A stretch of 64,000 nt of DNA, taken from positions 124,001-188,000 of the forward strand of contig NZ_FQYP01000007.1 in assembly GCF_900141785.1 (NCBI RefSeq), in the 5' to 3' direction. Of the stretch, positions 18,678 through 26,562 are shown piece after piece. The position numbers were made by a program, and so were the translations under genes. Under the pieces are notes generated by a model, which saw only the letters and a list, made by a program, of their open reading frames with translations, was not told the DNA's origin and did no database searches. The first letter of the stretch is position 1. Each line of letters begins with the position of its first letter. The stretch comes from Aquimarina spongiae (lineage in GTDB: Bacteria > Bacteroidota > Bacteroidia > Flavobacteriales > Flavobacteriaceae).

Positions 18678-19559
18678 ATGGATTTAACAGATATTATAAA
18701 CAGTCTACAGACTGCTATTTTTGAAGGGAATGTTGGAGATAAAAACCTCTTTGGGTTATACCAATATATAGATCAAATCATAGATTATGCTTATGGCTTA
18801 GCTGCCGTACTAATGATCATCTTAGTAGGATCTAAAGTAATCACTTACTTTGCCAACCCATCAGGAAATTTGGACCCATATACTCTGGTAAGGCCCATCT
18901 TAATCTTGGTAGCCTTAGTACTATATAAACCACTAGTAGAGCTTCTTTTGTTTAGCCCTACGGATATTATAGCCGATGTGACCGAAAATGCGGCTCATTA
19001 TGTAACCAAAGTGGGTGACGCGAAAGAATTTGAGGACAGTTACAATGGAAGTATCACACATATTCAGGATAGTAATGCCGACGGAAGTGGTGATGGTGTC
19101 TATGACGTACTACAAATCAATCCGTTCTTAGAACTACTACACCTTATCATCTTTTTTATTGCATCTGTAGTTGCAGGATATATCATGCTGCGGCAGATTA
19201 TTTATAAAGCTATTTATTTTGTTATCGGAGTATTTGCCTTACCGCTAGCTTTAATACCGGGCAATCAAGATGTATTGAAAAAATGGTTCTTCGGTTTTTT
19301 AGCCGTTCTGTTATGGATCCCTATTCTTACCATTCTCAAGACCATTTTAATATTAGTTCATAATAATACTGCATCGGGAGGTTTTACTCAGATACTCATG
19401 TCAATATGTTTACAAGTGGTGATGATCATTGCAGTGCTTAGAGTCCCAAAATACGCGAACATTTTGGTGAGTGCTGGTAGTGACTCTGGAAGCAATTTTA
19501 CAGCCAGCTTCATGACCGTACCTGCCATGGCGATGTATAAGAAATTAAGAGGAAAATAA
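18678..19559 (+). CDS. traJ: TraJ, VirB6-like integral membrane channel protein
   Basis: 293 residues with at least six hydrophobic helices (near 33-56, 72-92, 152-170, 175-200, 208-232 and 240-262) and a soluble loop rich in Asp/Gly/Ser between the second and third. The start MDLTDIINSLQTAIFEG and the conserved YVTKVGDA, YIMLRQIIYKAIYFVIG and LPLALIPG phrases fit Bacteroidota TraJ. TraJ is the probable inner-membrane channel, equivalent to VirB6. It is followed at 21 nt by traF. Confidence 0.85.
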   Translation: MDLTDIINSLQTAIFEGNVGDKNLFGLYQYIDQIIDYAYGLAAVLMIILVGSKVITYFANPSGNLDPYTLVRPILILVALVLYKPLVELLLFSPTDIIADVTENAAHYVTKVGDAKEFEDSYNGSITHIQDSNADGSGDGVYDVLQINPFLELLHLIIFFIASVVAGYIMLRQIIYKAIYFVIGVFALPLALIPGNQDVLKKWFFGFLAVLLWIPILTILKTILILVHNNTASGGFTQILMSICLQVVMIIAVLRVPKYANILVSAGSDSGSNFTASFMTVPAMAMYKKLRGK

Positions 19560-19580
19560 TCATTAAAAAAACAAATTATC

Positions 19581-19862
19581 ATGGAATATAAAACACCAAA
19601 AGTATTAGAAAAAAAGCCGGTAATAGCAGGGTATGACCTTCAGACTATTGTCATCATAGTAGCTTCTATACTCCTATTTGTATTTACCATATTCAAGTCC
19701 TTTTTGTTATCACTCATATTTCTTGCCATTGGCGCTATGTATGTATATGTAAATAAGAAATTCCCGCAAAAAGGAGAGTTAACCACTTTATTAAAATACA
19801 ACTCAAGTACAAAATGTATTAGAATCGATCAGCAAATCAGATCGATGGTCAAAAACAAGTAA
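19581..19862 (+). CDS. traF: TraF (DUF4133, VirB3-like) inner-membrane protein
   Basis: 93 residues, the normal size. It has the N-terminal phrase VLEKKPVIAGYDLQTIV, two closely spaced hydrophobic helices (about 23-60), then a basic tail with LTTLLKY. This is the DUF4133/TraF pattern; VirB3-type proteins recruit the VirB4 ATPase to the membrane. It lies between traJ and traE, as is common in Bacteroidota transfer regions. Confidence 0.88.
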   Translation: MEYKTPKVLEKKPVIAGYDLQTIVIIVASILLFVFTIFKSFLLSLIFLAIGAMYVYVNKKFPQKGELTTLLKYNSSTKCIRIDQQIRSMVKNK

Positions 19863-19964
19863 TCAAGAATTGTAAAAATAACGAATAAAATAATTGTCAA
19901 ACTTTAACCAAACAACAAAATGAAAACTTCAAAATTTAATATTAAAAATTTAAAATTAAACAAC

Positions 19965-20285
19965 ATGAAACTTGAAATTAAACATTCAAAACTATGGCTA
20001 ACAGTATTGTTAATCGCCATTAACATAGCACCGTTATTTGCCCAGACTGACGATGTAAACACCAAGCTAGCGTCTTGGGGAGAAGACATTAAAACCATTC
20101 TTAATGCAGTAGTAGGGATCTTCTCTTTCGCCGGGGGTTTTTTAATCTTCGTTCAATACATGCAAGGTAACGAACAGGCACAAAGAAACTTTATTCGATT
20201 TATTATCGGTTTAGCGATATTTGGATTGGTGGCTTTGATAGCAAATATTTTCTTACCAGACGCAACAGCAACGACTACCCCATAA
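19965..20285 (+). CDS. traE: TraE (DUF4134, VirB2-like) pilin-type subunit
   Basis: 106 residues from the ATG at 19965. I prefer this start because it gives a normal signal peptide (about 1-27, ending LFAQ); an in-frame ATG at 19920 would add 15 Asn/Lys-rich residues. The mature protein has two hydrophobic helices joined by a short polar turn (YMQGNEQAQRN), the DUF4134/TraE pattern equivalent to VirB2 pilin. It ends with a Thr/Pro tail. A strong hairpin follows between this gene and traK. Confidence 0.85.
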   Translation: MKLEIKHSKLWLTVLLIAINIAPLFAQTDDVNTKLASWGEDIKTILNAVVGIFSFAGGFLIFVQYMQGNEQAQRNFIRFIIGLAIFGLVALIANIFLPDATATTTP

Positions 20286-20360
20286 TTAATTAACACACTG
20301 AAATTTTAATAATCAACAGCCACTAAAATGTCTTATTAAAAGACCTGCAATGTCGCTGTA

Positions 20361-20433
20361 AAGAATGTATAGCTGAGCCCAGGGAGGTTATCGGCCGGGA
20401 TAAACCATGTCCTTGAGCTCGGCGCACATTCTT
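20361..20433 (+). ncRNA. Long GC-rich stem-loop between traE and traK (structured RNA or mRNA processing element)
   Basis: Across 73 nt four stacked stems form one rod. AAGAATGT (20361-20368) pairs with ACATTCTT (20426-20433). GCTGAGC (20372-20378) pairs with GCTCGGC (20417-20423), and CAGGGA (20380-20385) pairs with TCCTTG (20410-20415). GGTTATC (20386-20392) pairs with GATAAACC (20399-20406) with one bulged A. The tip is GGCCGG. The GC content is far above the surroundings. There is no T run, so it is not a simple terminator. A smaller hairpin (GTCTT/AAGAC, 20330-20344) precedes it. It could stabilise the abundant traE message, pause transcription, or act as DNA or RNA of its own. Confidence 0.6.
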
Positions 20434-20453
20434 CAACTTAAAAAGAAAACACA

Positions 20454-21080
20454 ATGGATTTAAAATCACTAAAAGATATTCCAGCTAGTTTTGCGTTGGC
20501 AAAAAAATCGCTGCTCTTTGGACTCATCATTTCTACTTTAGTGTCTTTGGGCAGTCTTACTTGGGCATTTTTTACAACTCAAAGTATTAGAGATACGGCT
20601 TATGTACTTACCAAAGATGGAAAAGCAGCCTTAATGCAAGGCGTGAATGTAAGCGAAATAGACGCGTATAGAAAACCCGAAATTCTTAATCATGTAAGGA
20701 TGTTTCATACCGCATTTTGGGAGATAGATGAGTTCAATTACAAAAGAAACATTGACAAGGCCTTATACCTTGCAGGAACCTCAGGGAAACAACTCTATAA
20801 AACACTAGATGCAAATGGACATTTTGCCAAGATATCGACAGAAAATCTGAAACAAAAACTCATTGTAGATTCTATACAAGTGAATGATCAGGTTAAGCCT
20901 TACCAGGGAATATTCTACGGAAAATTAAGAGTATTGAGGACAGATCAAAAGACAGAGTCGATAAATGAGCTAAGAGCCAAATTTGTTTTACACAATGTTT
21001 CCAGAACCGATAAGAATCCGCATGGATTGCTTATAGAAAACTATCATTTGGATCTAAAGCCTATTGAATCCAAGAAATAG
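20454..21080 (+). CDS. traK: TraK, VirB8-like inner-membrane assembly protein
   Basis: 208 residues. A short cytoplasmic N-terminus (MDLKSLKDIPASFALAKKS) and a single membrane helix (about 20-42) precede a soluble periplasmic domain with the TraK signature region around YRKPEILNHVRMFHTAFWEID (about 75-95). VirB8-type proteins nucleate the channel in the inner membrane. The start codon is only about 20 nt after the structured hairpin. The protein is the usual length. Confidence 0.86.
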   Translation: MDLKSLKDIPASFALAKKSLLFGLIISTLVSLGSLTWAFFTTQSIRDTAYVLTKDGKAALMQGVNVSEIDAYRKPEILNHVRMFHTAFWEIDEFNYKRNIDKALYLAGTSGKQLYKTLDANGHFAKISTENLKQKLIVDSIQVNDQVKPYQGIFYGKLRVLRTDQKTESINELRAKFVLHNVSRTDKNPHGLLIENYHLDLKPIESKK

Positions 21081-21118
21081 ACAAAAAACACTAATCAATT
21101 AAGGTTAAAAATTGAAGT

Positions 21119-21541
21119 ATGGAAGAAAAAAAATTATGGGCCGGAGTTCCCTCGCAATGGATAAACTTCATGTTTTACCTTTGTTGTATACCATTAACTG
21201 CAGCTTTCGGATTGGGGTTGATACTCGCCTTATGGAAATATTATGACACAAGACTTCATAAGTTGCTAGTAACCGACCAACGCATTATTGAAGAACGAGG
21301 GATCTTCTCTAAAACCACTAATGAAATAGAATTATACAGAGTAAAAGACCTTACGTTTGAGCAACCCTTTTTTCTCAGAATTTTCGGTTTATCCAATATT
21401 GTTCTGGTCACTGCAGACCACTCCAGTCCAACATTTGTTCTAAAAGCAATAAAAGAAGGGAAAAAACTAAAAGAACAATTGCGTATTGCCATTGATATTA
21501 GAAGAGATCTTAAACGAGTAAGAGAAATAGGTTTTAGTTAA
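21119..21541 (+). CDS. Membrane protein with bacterial PH domain
   Basis: 140 residues. Two hydrophobic helices in a hairpin (about 14-45) precede a bacterial PH-like domain of the YdbS/YdbT type (LLVTDQRIIEERGIFSKTTNEIELYRV, then FGLSNIVLVTADHSS). Such domains bind or sense membrane or protein partners; no enzyme activity is expected. It is the last gene before the operon terminator, 38 nt after traK, so it may help anchor or regulate the secretion complex. It is not a standard transfer gene. Confidence 0.8.
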   Translation: MEEKKLWAGVPSQWINFMFYLCCIPLTAAFGLGLILALWKYYDTRLHKLLVTDQRIIEERGIFSKTTNEIELYRVKDLTFEQPFFLRIFGLSNIVLVTADHSSPTFVLKAIKEGKKLKEQLRIAIDIRRDLKRVREIGFS

Positions 21542-21572
21542 TTCGGCAACAATTGACAGCACCCAAAACATC

Positions 21573-21611
21573 AAAATCAGGGTGAAAAGAATATGATTCT
21601 ATCCTGATTTT
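21573..21611 (+). terminator. Terminator closing the type IV secretion operon
   Basis: Perfect 9-bp arms AAAATCAGG (21573-21581) and CCTGATTTT (21603-21611), followed by TTCGG. It lies 32 nt past the PH-protein stop and before the paralogous gene set. Confidence 0.6.
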
Positions 21612-21775
21612 CGGCTAATCGTTAACCTTTTCACAAGAGTTAAATAACTAATTAAAAATCAAAAACATAGAAATTATCTGAAGATGCATTCATCTTTTCA
21701 GGAGCCACTCTTTATTTCAATTTCTATAGATAACATAATAATAAAATTAATAGTAACCTTTAAAATTAGTACAAC

Positions 21776-22576
21776 ATGCCAAAAGAAAGATTAGAATATG
21801 AAGGTGATTTTTATGTGCCTGAAAATATTGTAGCCTATACCGGAGATCTTAGCAACAATCCAACGGTATACTTCAAACAGATCATGGAGGATGGTAATAT
21901 CAAATTTGGACATATTACTCAGACACATGAACGTGATAAAATTAATATTGGAAGGGAAATGGTTGAGTCTGATCCTACCTATACCTTGGAAAACGAAACT
22001 ATCGACAACGAATACATTTCTGTTGAAAGAGTGAATAACGAAATTATTCACCCCAGTCGAGGCCCCCATACCGTAGTAGGTCCCAACGATAATCTGATAA
22101 GGGACGAACTTGCACAATCAATCACAAAGCACAAGGGCTGCAAAAAAATGTATACCCGTGATTATATCCAGGAACAAATGGATTTTATCAAACAGGAACC
22201 TAAGATTGGAGATCAAATAGAGCAATTGGCCGATCTTAACCAAGAGCTTGAAGAAATCATGGACCAATATGTTGACACCTATCCTGAGCATACCAAGGAT
22301 TTGCTTCAAATGAAAAGTGAATTAAAAGGAAAAGTAGGAAACGAATACTTCAAGTTAGTTGAAGAAAGAAAAGAACAGAAAGCTGCTTTGGAAGCATCCA
22401 AAAACTCGAAAAAGGAAAAGAAAGCTTCAAAAACGGGTAGAAAGTGGTCTTTTTCCTCCTTTTCCAGGGCACAAAATAAAGATAAAAAACCTAAAGAAAA
22501 ATCAAATAACGCATCAAAAGACAATCAAAAATCTAATAATAACAAGAAAAAGAGAAGTTTCAGTTTTAAGAGATAA
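21776..22576 (+). CDS. Unknown protein with YTG-NPTVYF domain and basic tail (paralogue A)
   Basis: 266 residues, no signal peptide or membrane helix. The N-terminal domain (about 8-130) is shared with the next two genes: IVAYTGDL..NPTVYF, then GHITQTHERDKINIGRE, then SRGPHTVVGPND and a MYTRDYIQEQ helix. A Glu/Lys coiled coil follows (about 145-205). The last about 55 residues are Lys/Ser/Asn-rich and end RSFSFKR. I recognise no family. The AT-rich leader has AACCTTTAAAAT about 20 nt before the ATG, as in paralogue B. It lies directly downstream of the secretion operon; a folded head with a basic unstructured tail would suit a secreted effector, but this is inference. Confidence 0.8.
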   Translation: MPKERLEYEGDFYVPENIVAYTGDLSNNPTVYFKQIMEDGNIKFGHITQTHERDKINIGREMVESDPTYTLENETIDNEYISVERVNNEIIHPSRGPHTVVGPNDNLIRDELAQSITKHKGCKKMYTRDYIQEQMDFIKQEPKIGDQIEQLADLNQELEEIMDQYVDTYPEHTKDLLQMKSELKGKVGNEYFKLVEERKEQKAALEASKNSKKEKKASKTGRKWSFSSFSRAQNKDKKPKEKSNNASKDNQKSNNNKKKRSFSFKR

Positions 22577-22639
22577 CTCCTAAGAATTTCTAATACCAAT
22601 ACATATAAATCAAGTAATAACCTTTAAAATTTAAATATC

Positions 22640-23389
22640 ATGCCAGACAAAAGAAAAAATTACGCAAAAGATTTTTACACCAAAGACAATATTATAGGAT
22701 ACACAGGAAACATTGATGATAATCCTACCGTATATTTCCAAAAAGAACACAGTAACGGAGACATCACTTATGGGCATATCACTCAAGCCCATAAATACGA
22801 TAAAGTAAACATTGGAAAGGAAAAAATCAACACCAACAAAACCTATAAATTGGTTAATGAAGTAGTTGGTGAAGATTTGGTATCCAAAGAATACGTAAAT
22901 GGTAAATCATTTCATACCAGTAGAAATCCGCATAAAAAAGTATTACCTAACGATGACAAGATCAAGGACAAACTAGCAAAAGCTATTGAAAATAATCCTG
23001 GTATCAAGAAAATGTATACCAAAGATTATGTACAAGAGCAATTAGAATTCATCCAGCAAGAAGATCTTAAAGATCAGCAAAATCAATTAATCGAGCTAAA
23101 AGACGAGGTAAAAGAGATCAATCATCAGTTACAGGAGATTCGCAGACATAAACCAAAGACGATTGTTCGTCTCGAAAACGAACTGGAAGCTTTTGAAGAC
23201 GATTTAATAGAAGAGTTTGAAAAGGTTCAAGAGAACATTAACAAACAGAGCCAAAAAGACAAACCAAAATTAAACTTTAGCGAGCCTTTAAATAAATCTG
23301 CTAAGCTTAATAGTGACCAAAAAGCACAACTAGATAGTTCTAGTAGTCAAAACAAAAGTCAGAAAACAAAAAAACCACTTAAAGTATAG
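22640..23389 (+). CDS. Unknown protein with YTG-NPTVYF domain and basic tail (paralogue B)
   Basis: 249 residues, the second of three tandem paralogues. The head shows IIGYTGNIDDNPTVYFQ, GDITYGHITQAHKYDKVNIGKE, SRNPHKKVLPNDDKI and KMYTKDYVQEQLEFIQQE, closely similar to A and C. A charged coiled coil (about 145-210) leads to a Ser/Lys/Gln tail. The tail shares the pattern P-L/V-N-x-S-x-x-L...QK-A/S-QL...SQ with paralogue C. There is no signal peptide and no known catalytic motif. The gene has its own leader with AACCTTTAAAAT before the ATG, and is followed by a hairpin repeat that recurs after C. Confidence 0.8.
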   Translation: MPDKRKNYAKDFYTKDNIIGYTGNIDDNPTVYFQKEHSNGDITYGHITQAHKYDKVNIGKEKINTNKTYKLVNEVVGEDLVSKEYVNGKSFHTSRNPHKKVLPNDDKIKDKLAKAIENNPGIKKMYTKDYVQEQLEFIQQEDLKDQQNQLIELKDEVKEINHQLQEIRRHKPKTIVRLENELEAFEDDLIEEFEKVQENINKQSQKDKPKLNFSEPLNKSAKLNSDQKAQLDSSSSQNKSQKTKKPLKV

Positions 23390-23400
23390 AAATAAAACCA

Positions 23401-23491
23401 AGGTTTTCATGTTCAACATGATTTCATTTTGGTTGGTTGAAGAGGAGGTATTCATTTTCAATTTATGCTTATGAATACTTCCAAACTTCAT
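23401..23491 (+). repeat. Repeated intergenic element, copy 1 (two hairpins)
   Basis: This element and the one at 24344-24432 share a core with a 27-nt identical stretch around TTTCATTTTGGTTGGTTGAA (this copy begins AAGGTTTTCATG). Each has a small CATG/CATG hairpin and a larger hairpin, here GGAGGTATTCAT (23444-23455) with ATGAATACTTCC (23471-23482). It lies downstream of paralogue B. Arms are conserved, loops are not. Possible terminator or regulatory RNA. Confidence 0.6.
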
Positions 23492-23525
23492 CATTAATAA
23501 ATAGTAACTTCAAAAAACGAGTACA

Positions 23526-24302
23526 ATGCCAAAAAGAGAAAAAGAGTACGGTGATGAACTTTATAAACTAGAAAACATCGTAGCATATACCGGAGATATT
23601 GATAAAAATCCATCTGTGTATTTTCAAATCAACCATGATAATGGTGATATTACTTATGGACACATCACACAAGACCATAAGAACAAATTCAATATCGGTA
23701 AAGAAGAAGTAAGAACAAGTGATTCTTATGAATTTAAAAATGAAATGGTATATAACGAAGAGACCGAACTAAATGAGTTGAGATCTTTTGAATATGACCA
23801 GAATGTAAAGCAGGGCACTCACTTTCACAGGAGTCGTAATCCACACATAAAGGTAGATCCAAATGATCTTGAAACCATAGCAAAACTTGCTGAATCGATC
23901 GGATCCTGTAAGGATATTAAGCCAAAATATCTTGATCAATATGTACAGGACAAAATAAAAGAGTATGAGGACACTCCTGATTTTGAAAAAAAATTAGATG
24001 AATTAAGTACGACCATAGAACAGGTGACCAAAAAATATGTAAAGAAAAAGCCTGGTAACAAACTAAAGTATGAAGCAAGGGAGAAAAGGTGCAAGGATCT
24101 AATAGACATAGAGAAAACAGCATTACAAAAAGATAAAATAGAAAAAGAGAAGGTAAATGAAAAACCGAATCTTAAGGAGATGAGCAAGCCTGTAAATTTA
24201 TCAAGCCAACTAAGTGACTCTCAAAAATCTCAATTACAAAACGTGCAGTCACAGAAAGATCCAAAACAGAGCAAGGATAACAAGAAAACAGTACAACTAT
24301 AG
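23526..24302 (+). CDS. Unknown protein with YTG-NPTVYF domain and basic tail (paralogue C)
   Basis: 258 residues, the third tandem paralogue. The head has IVAYTGDIDKNPSVYFQ, GDITYGHITQDHKNKFNIGKE and SRNPHIKVDPND, with a short insert (about residues 78-100) absent from A and B. The second half is a Lys/Glu coiled coil and a Ser/Gln/Lys tail with the pattern SKPVNLSSQLSDSQKSQL, matching B. No export signal of the Sec type is visible, so if it leaves the cell it needs a dedicated machine. The repetition of divergent heads with related tails next to a type IV system is the reason to suspect cargo. Confidence 0.8.
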   Translation: MPKREKEYGDELYKLENIVAYTGDIDKNPSVYFQINHDNGDITYGHITQDHKNKFNIGKEEVRTSDSYEFKNEMVYNEETELNELRSFEYDQNVKQGTHFHRSRNPHIKVDPNDLETIAKLAESIGSCKDIKPKYLDQYVQDKIKEYEDTPDFEKKLDELSTTIEQVTKKYVKKKPGNKLKYEAREKRCKDLIDIEKTALQKDKIEKEKVNEKPNLKEMSKPVNLSSQLSDSQKSQLQNVQSQKDPKQSKDNKKTVQL

Positions 24303-24343
24303 GTAGTATCCCCTCTGGATATTCAAAAAATGTGATATAACCG

Positions 24344-24432
24344 AAGGATTCATGTTGCACATGATTTCATTTTGGTTGGTTGAAGTGGAAGTATTCGTTT
24401 TGATGTTTCAAATATGAATACTTCCAAACTTC
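24344..24432 (+). repeat. Repeated intergenic element, copy 2 (two hairpins)
   Basis: Second copy of the element at 23401-23491, downstream of paralogue C. The large hairpin here is GGAAGTATTCGT (24387-24398) with ATGAATACTTCC (24414-24425). The arms are kept while the loop differs. Confidence 0.6.
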
Positions 24433-24466
24433 AAAAAAATCAGAATAACTTCAAAAAGGAAATAAC

Positions 24467-25297
24467 ATGTCCAAAGACAAGAAACAACAACAAAAAGAAG
24501 GTCAGGAAGAGAAAGAAAAAAACAAACGTATCAGCTTTGAGGAAGCCATAGACGCTATGCCTCAGGAAGCGCAACTTGCTTTACGTTTAATTATGGATGC
24601 TTTGAAACTCTCTTTTCAAATCATCAAGTCTCCTCATACAGCTTGGAAATTTTATAAAAAACACTCTTCAAAAGACGATACTTCTGAAGAAATTGAATCT
24701 GAAGTTGAATTAGCATCGGTGATAGCACAAATTGAAAAAAACATCATAGCTTTTGTAGAGAAACACCCAGATCCCAGCAAAGCTAAGCTAGATGAAGTGC
24801 TTGAAGCATCTTTTAAAGATATACCAGAGCATTTGCAACCGGTGGTACAAATGACTACCGAAAATGTGATGCACCGGTTAGAAGCCGAGAAGAAAGAAAA
24901 AGCGGTTAAAATCCAAGAACAAAATCAAAAAGAACCCTTGAAAGAAAAGCATCAAAAAGAAGATGCTAACCAGAAGAAAGTAGAAAACATTGTACAAAAA
25001 CCTGATCCAAATAAGGAAGTTGAAAAGCAGAAAAATGTCAAGCAACAGCCTGAAATACTCCCAAATTCCTTAAAAGCAAAAGGTAAAAACAAAAAACGCA
25101 GCCATAGCGTTATTGAAAACAAAAAGGAGAAACAGGAAAAAAGCCGACAGTATGAACCAAGAATGAGAGCTGCTTTTTGCCAACCTTTAAATCAAAAAAG
25201 CAGCCCTATTAGGGATAAGTACAAACAGAAGAGTAAGCAAAAGAATAATCGTAAACTTGATCAACCAAAAAAGATAAACAGAAGATTTAGCGTCTAA
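24467..25297 (+). CDS. Lys/Gln-rich cytosolic protein of unknown function
   Basis: 276 residues. A charged N-terminus (KKQQQKEGQEEKEKNKR) is followed by a helical region (about 25-140: FEEAIDAMPQEAQLALRLIMDALKLSFQIIK, then VIAQIEKNIIAFVEKHPD). The remaining half is a strongly basic, low-complexity tail ending NRRFSV. It does not share the YTG-NPTVYF head of the three preceding genes but has the same kind of basic tail and a similar leader (AATAACTTCAAAAA) before its ATG. It could be a chaperone-like partner or another cargo of the secretion system; no family is recognised. Confidence 0.75.
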   Translation: MSKDKKQQQKEGQEEKEKNKRISFEEAIDAMPQEAQLALRLIMDALKLSFQIIKSPHTAWKFYKKHSSKDDTSEEIESEVELASVIAQIEKNIIAFVEKHPDPSKAKLDEVLEASFKDIPEHLQPVVQMTTENVMHRLEAEKKEKAVKIQEQNQKEPLKEKHQKEDANQKKVENIVQKPDPNKEVEKQKNVKQQPEILPNSLKAKGKNKKRSHSVIENKKEKQEKSRQYEPRMRAAFCQPLNQKSSPIRDKYKQKSKQKNNRKLDQPKKINRRFSV

Positions 25298-25340
25298 TCT
25301 AACCCCCTATATGATACAAACAACATGCATCCCAAAACCT

Positions 25341-25395
25341 TAAAACCTTGTATAAAGAAATCGTTGATAAACGAAACTCCTTTACACAAGGTTTT
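25341..25395. terminator. Bidirectional terminator between converging genes
   Basis: Perfect 10-bp arms AAAACCTTGT (25341-25350) and ACAAGGTTTT (25385-25394) with a small inner hairpin (TCGTT/AACGA). A/T runs lie on both sides. It sits between the Lys-rich gene (plus) and the LytTR regulator gene (minus). Confidence 0.75.
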
Positions 25396-25424
25396 TGATC
25401 ATTATTTTACAGAAAAAACAGGGT

Positions 25425-26183
25425 TTATTTTATTCTTAAGTATTGATAAAAGGAATCTATTCTTCTTTTTGATACCGGCAAAAACTGCTGATCCACAATT
25501 TCTAAATATACCCCATCCTTTTTCTGTACGTTGGATACAAAGTTCATGTTCACCAAATACGAGTGATGTGTTCTAAAAAAGTTGTTGTGCTGTAGTAAAT
25601 TTTCGTAGCTCCCCAGGTTCTTACTCGATAAAATCATTTCCCCATTACTGGTGTGAAAAACCGTGTAATTCCCATCAGATTTTAAATATAAAATCTCATC
25701 TACCTTAATGATCTTTACTTCGTTAAGACAAGAGATAGCTATAATTTTTAATGGATCTGCTGCGACAGGTTTTTCGTCTTTTCTTGTGTAAGATCTTTTT
25801 AGTTCTAAATTAGACTGTGCTTTTTCGACTGCTTTAATTACATCCTCGGCAATAATCGGTTTAAGTATATAATCTGTTGCTGCATAGCTAAACGCTTCTA
25901 ATGCATAGTCTTTTTCTGAAGAAATAACTATTAATTCCTTTTCTTTAAGATGCTCAGGAAAATGTTCAAATAATTCAAAAGCGCAATCACCTCCCAAATT
26001 AACATCCAAAAAGATAATGTCGAATTTACCTTGCTTAAGGATTTTAAGAGCTCCTTTCTTACATTTTGCAACCGTCTTTACCGCCACATTCGGGCAATTT
26101 CTTCGTATTACCTGTTTCAGTAACTCTACCTGACAGGAATCATCTTCAATAATAATTGCTTCTAATACATCTAACTTATTCAT
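25425..26183 (-). CDS. LytTR-family response regulator
   Basis: 252 residues. The receiver domain (about 8-125) has the acidic pocket AIIIEDDS, phospho-acceptor Asp in DIIFLDVNLGGDC (about residue 60), the SSEK switch region and Lys in ILKPI. The LytTR DNA-binding domain (about 148-250) has EILYLKSDGNYTVFHTSNGE, FFRTHHSYLVN and LPVSKRR. LytTR proteins usually bind short direct repeats spaced by a helical turn or two. No histidine kinase lies beside it. On the same strand upstream are an unknown gene and an RNA array whose promoters carry TGAAATA direct repeats, so this is the obvious candidate regulator (inference). Confidence 0.92.
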   Translation of the reverse strand: MNKLDVLEAIIIEDDSCQVELLKQVIRRNCPNVAVKTVAKCKKGALKILKQGKFDIIFLDVNLGGDCAFELFEHFPEHLKEKELIVISSEKDYALEAFSYAATDYILKPIIAEDVIKAVEKAQSNLELKRSYTRKDEKPVAADPLKIIAISCLNEVKIIKVDEILYLKSDGNYTVFHTSNGEMILSSKNLGSYENLLQHNNFFRTHHSYLVNMNFVSNVQKKDGVYLEIVDQQFLPVSKRRIDSFYQYLRIK

Positions 26184-26562
26184 AATATATTTTTAATCAA
26201 CAATTTGTAATGATTTTAATTGTATTCAATCTACCTTATTCATCAATATAAATAGTGCTAGTAGGTATTCACGAAAAGGGAATTTTGACGATTGAATTTA
26301 CATCTAGTACGAAGGTGTTTTACTTCGTTGATTTAATCATTATTAATTTGGGATGTATTTTTAAAATCTGAAATAGTATTTGGGTAATATTATGATTCAT
26401 TTTGTTTAAGCCCCAAAGTTTTTCAATAAGATCGTTGGTAAAAAAGTAATTTTTCATCTATAGAGTAGTTTTAAGATTATGTATCAAATGTAGTTTCAGA
26501 AATCTTAATATGAAATACGTATTCCCACCTAAATCTACTTCTATTTTATTCTTATTTACAAC
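26184..26562. other. AT-rich intergenic region, 379 bp
   Basis: This stretch lies between the LytTR gene and the 152-residue gene on the minus strand. It must hold the LytTR promoter. I see no convincing ORF, terminator or repeat, and no copy of the TGAAATA direct repeat found upstream of the 152-residue gene and the RNA array. Confidence 0.5.

Noticed and set aside
20361..20433. A twister-type or other self-cleaving ribozyme
   Set aside because: Fragments such as CCGGGATAAA recall twister sequences, but the conserved internal loops and overall fold do not match. The region folds better as one long hairpin.
8400..25400. Calling the region an integrative conjugative element
   Set aside because: No integrase, relaxase, origin of transfer or convincing att pair is visible. 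The tRNA-end remnant alone is too weak.
25325..25576. Plus-strand frame of 83 codons
   Set aside because: It runs antisense to the LytTR gene and over the bidirectional terminator; a shadow frame.
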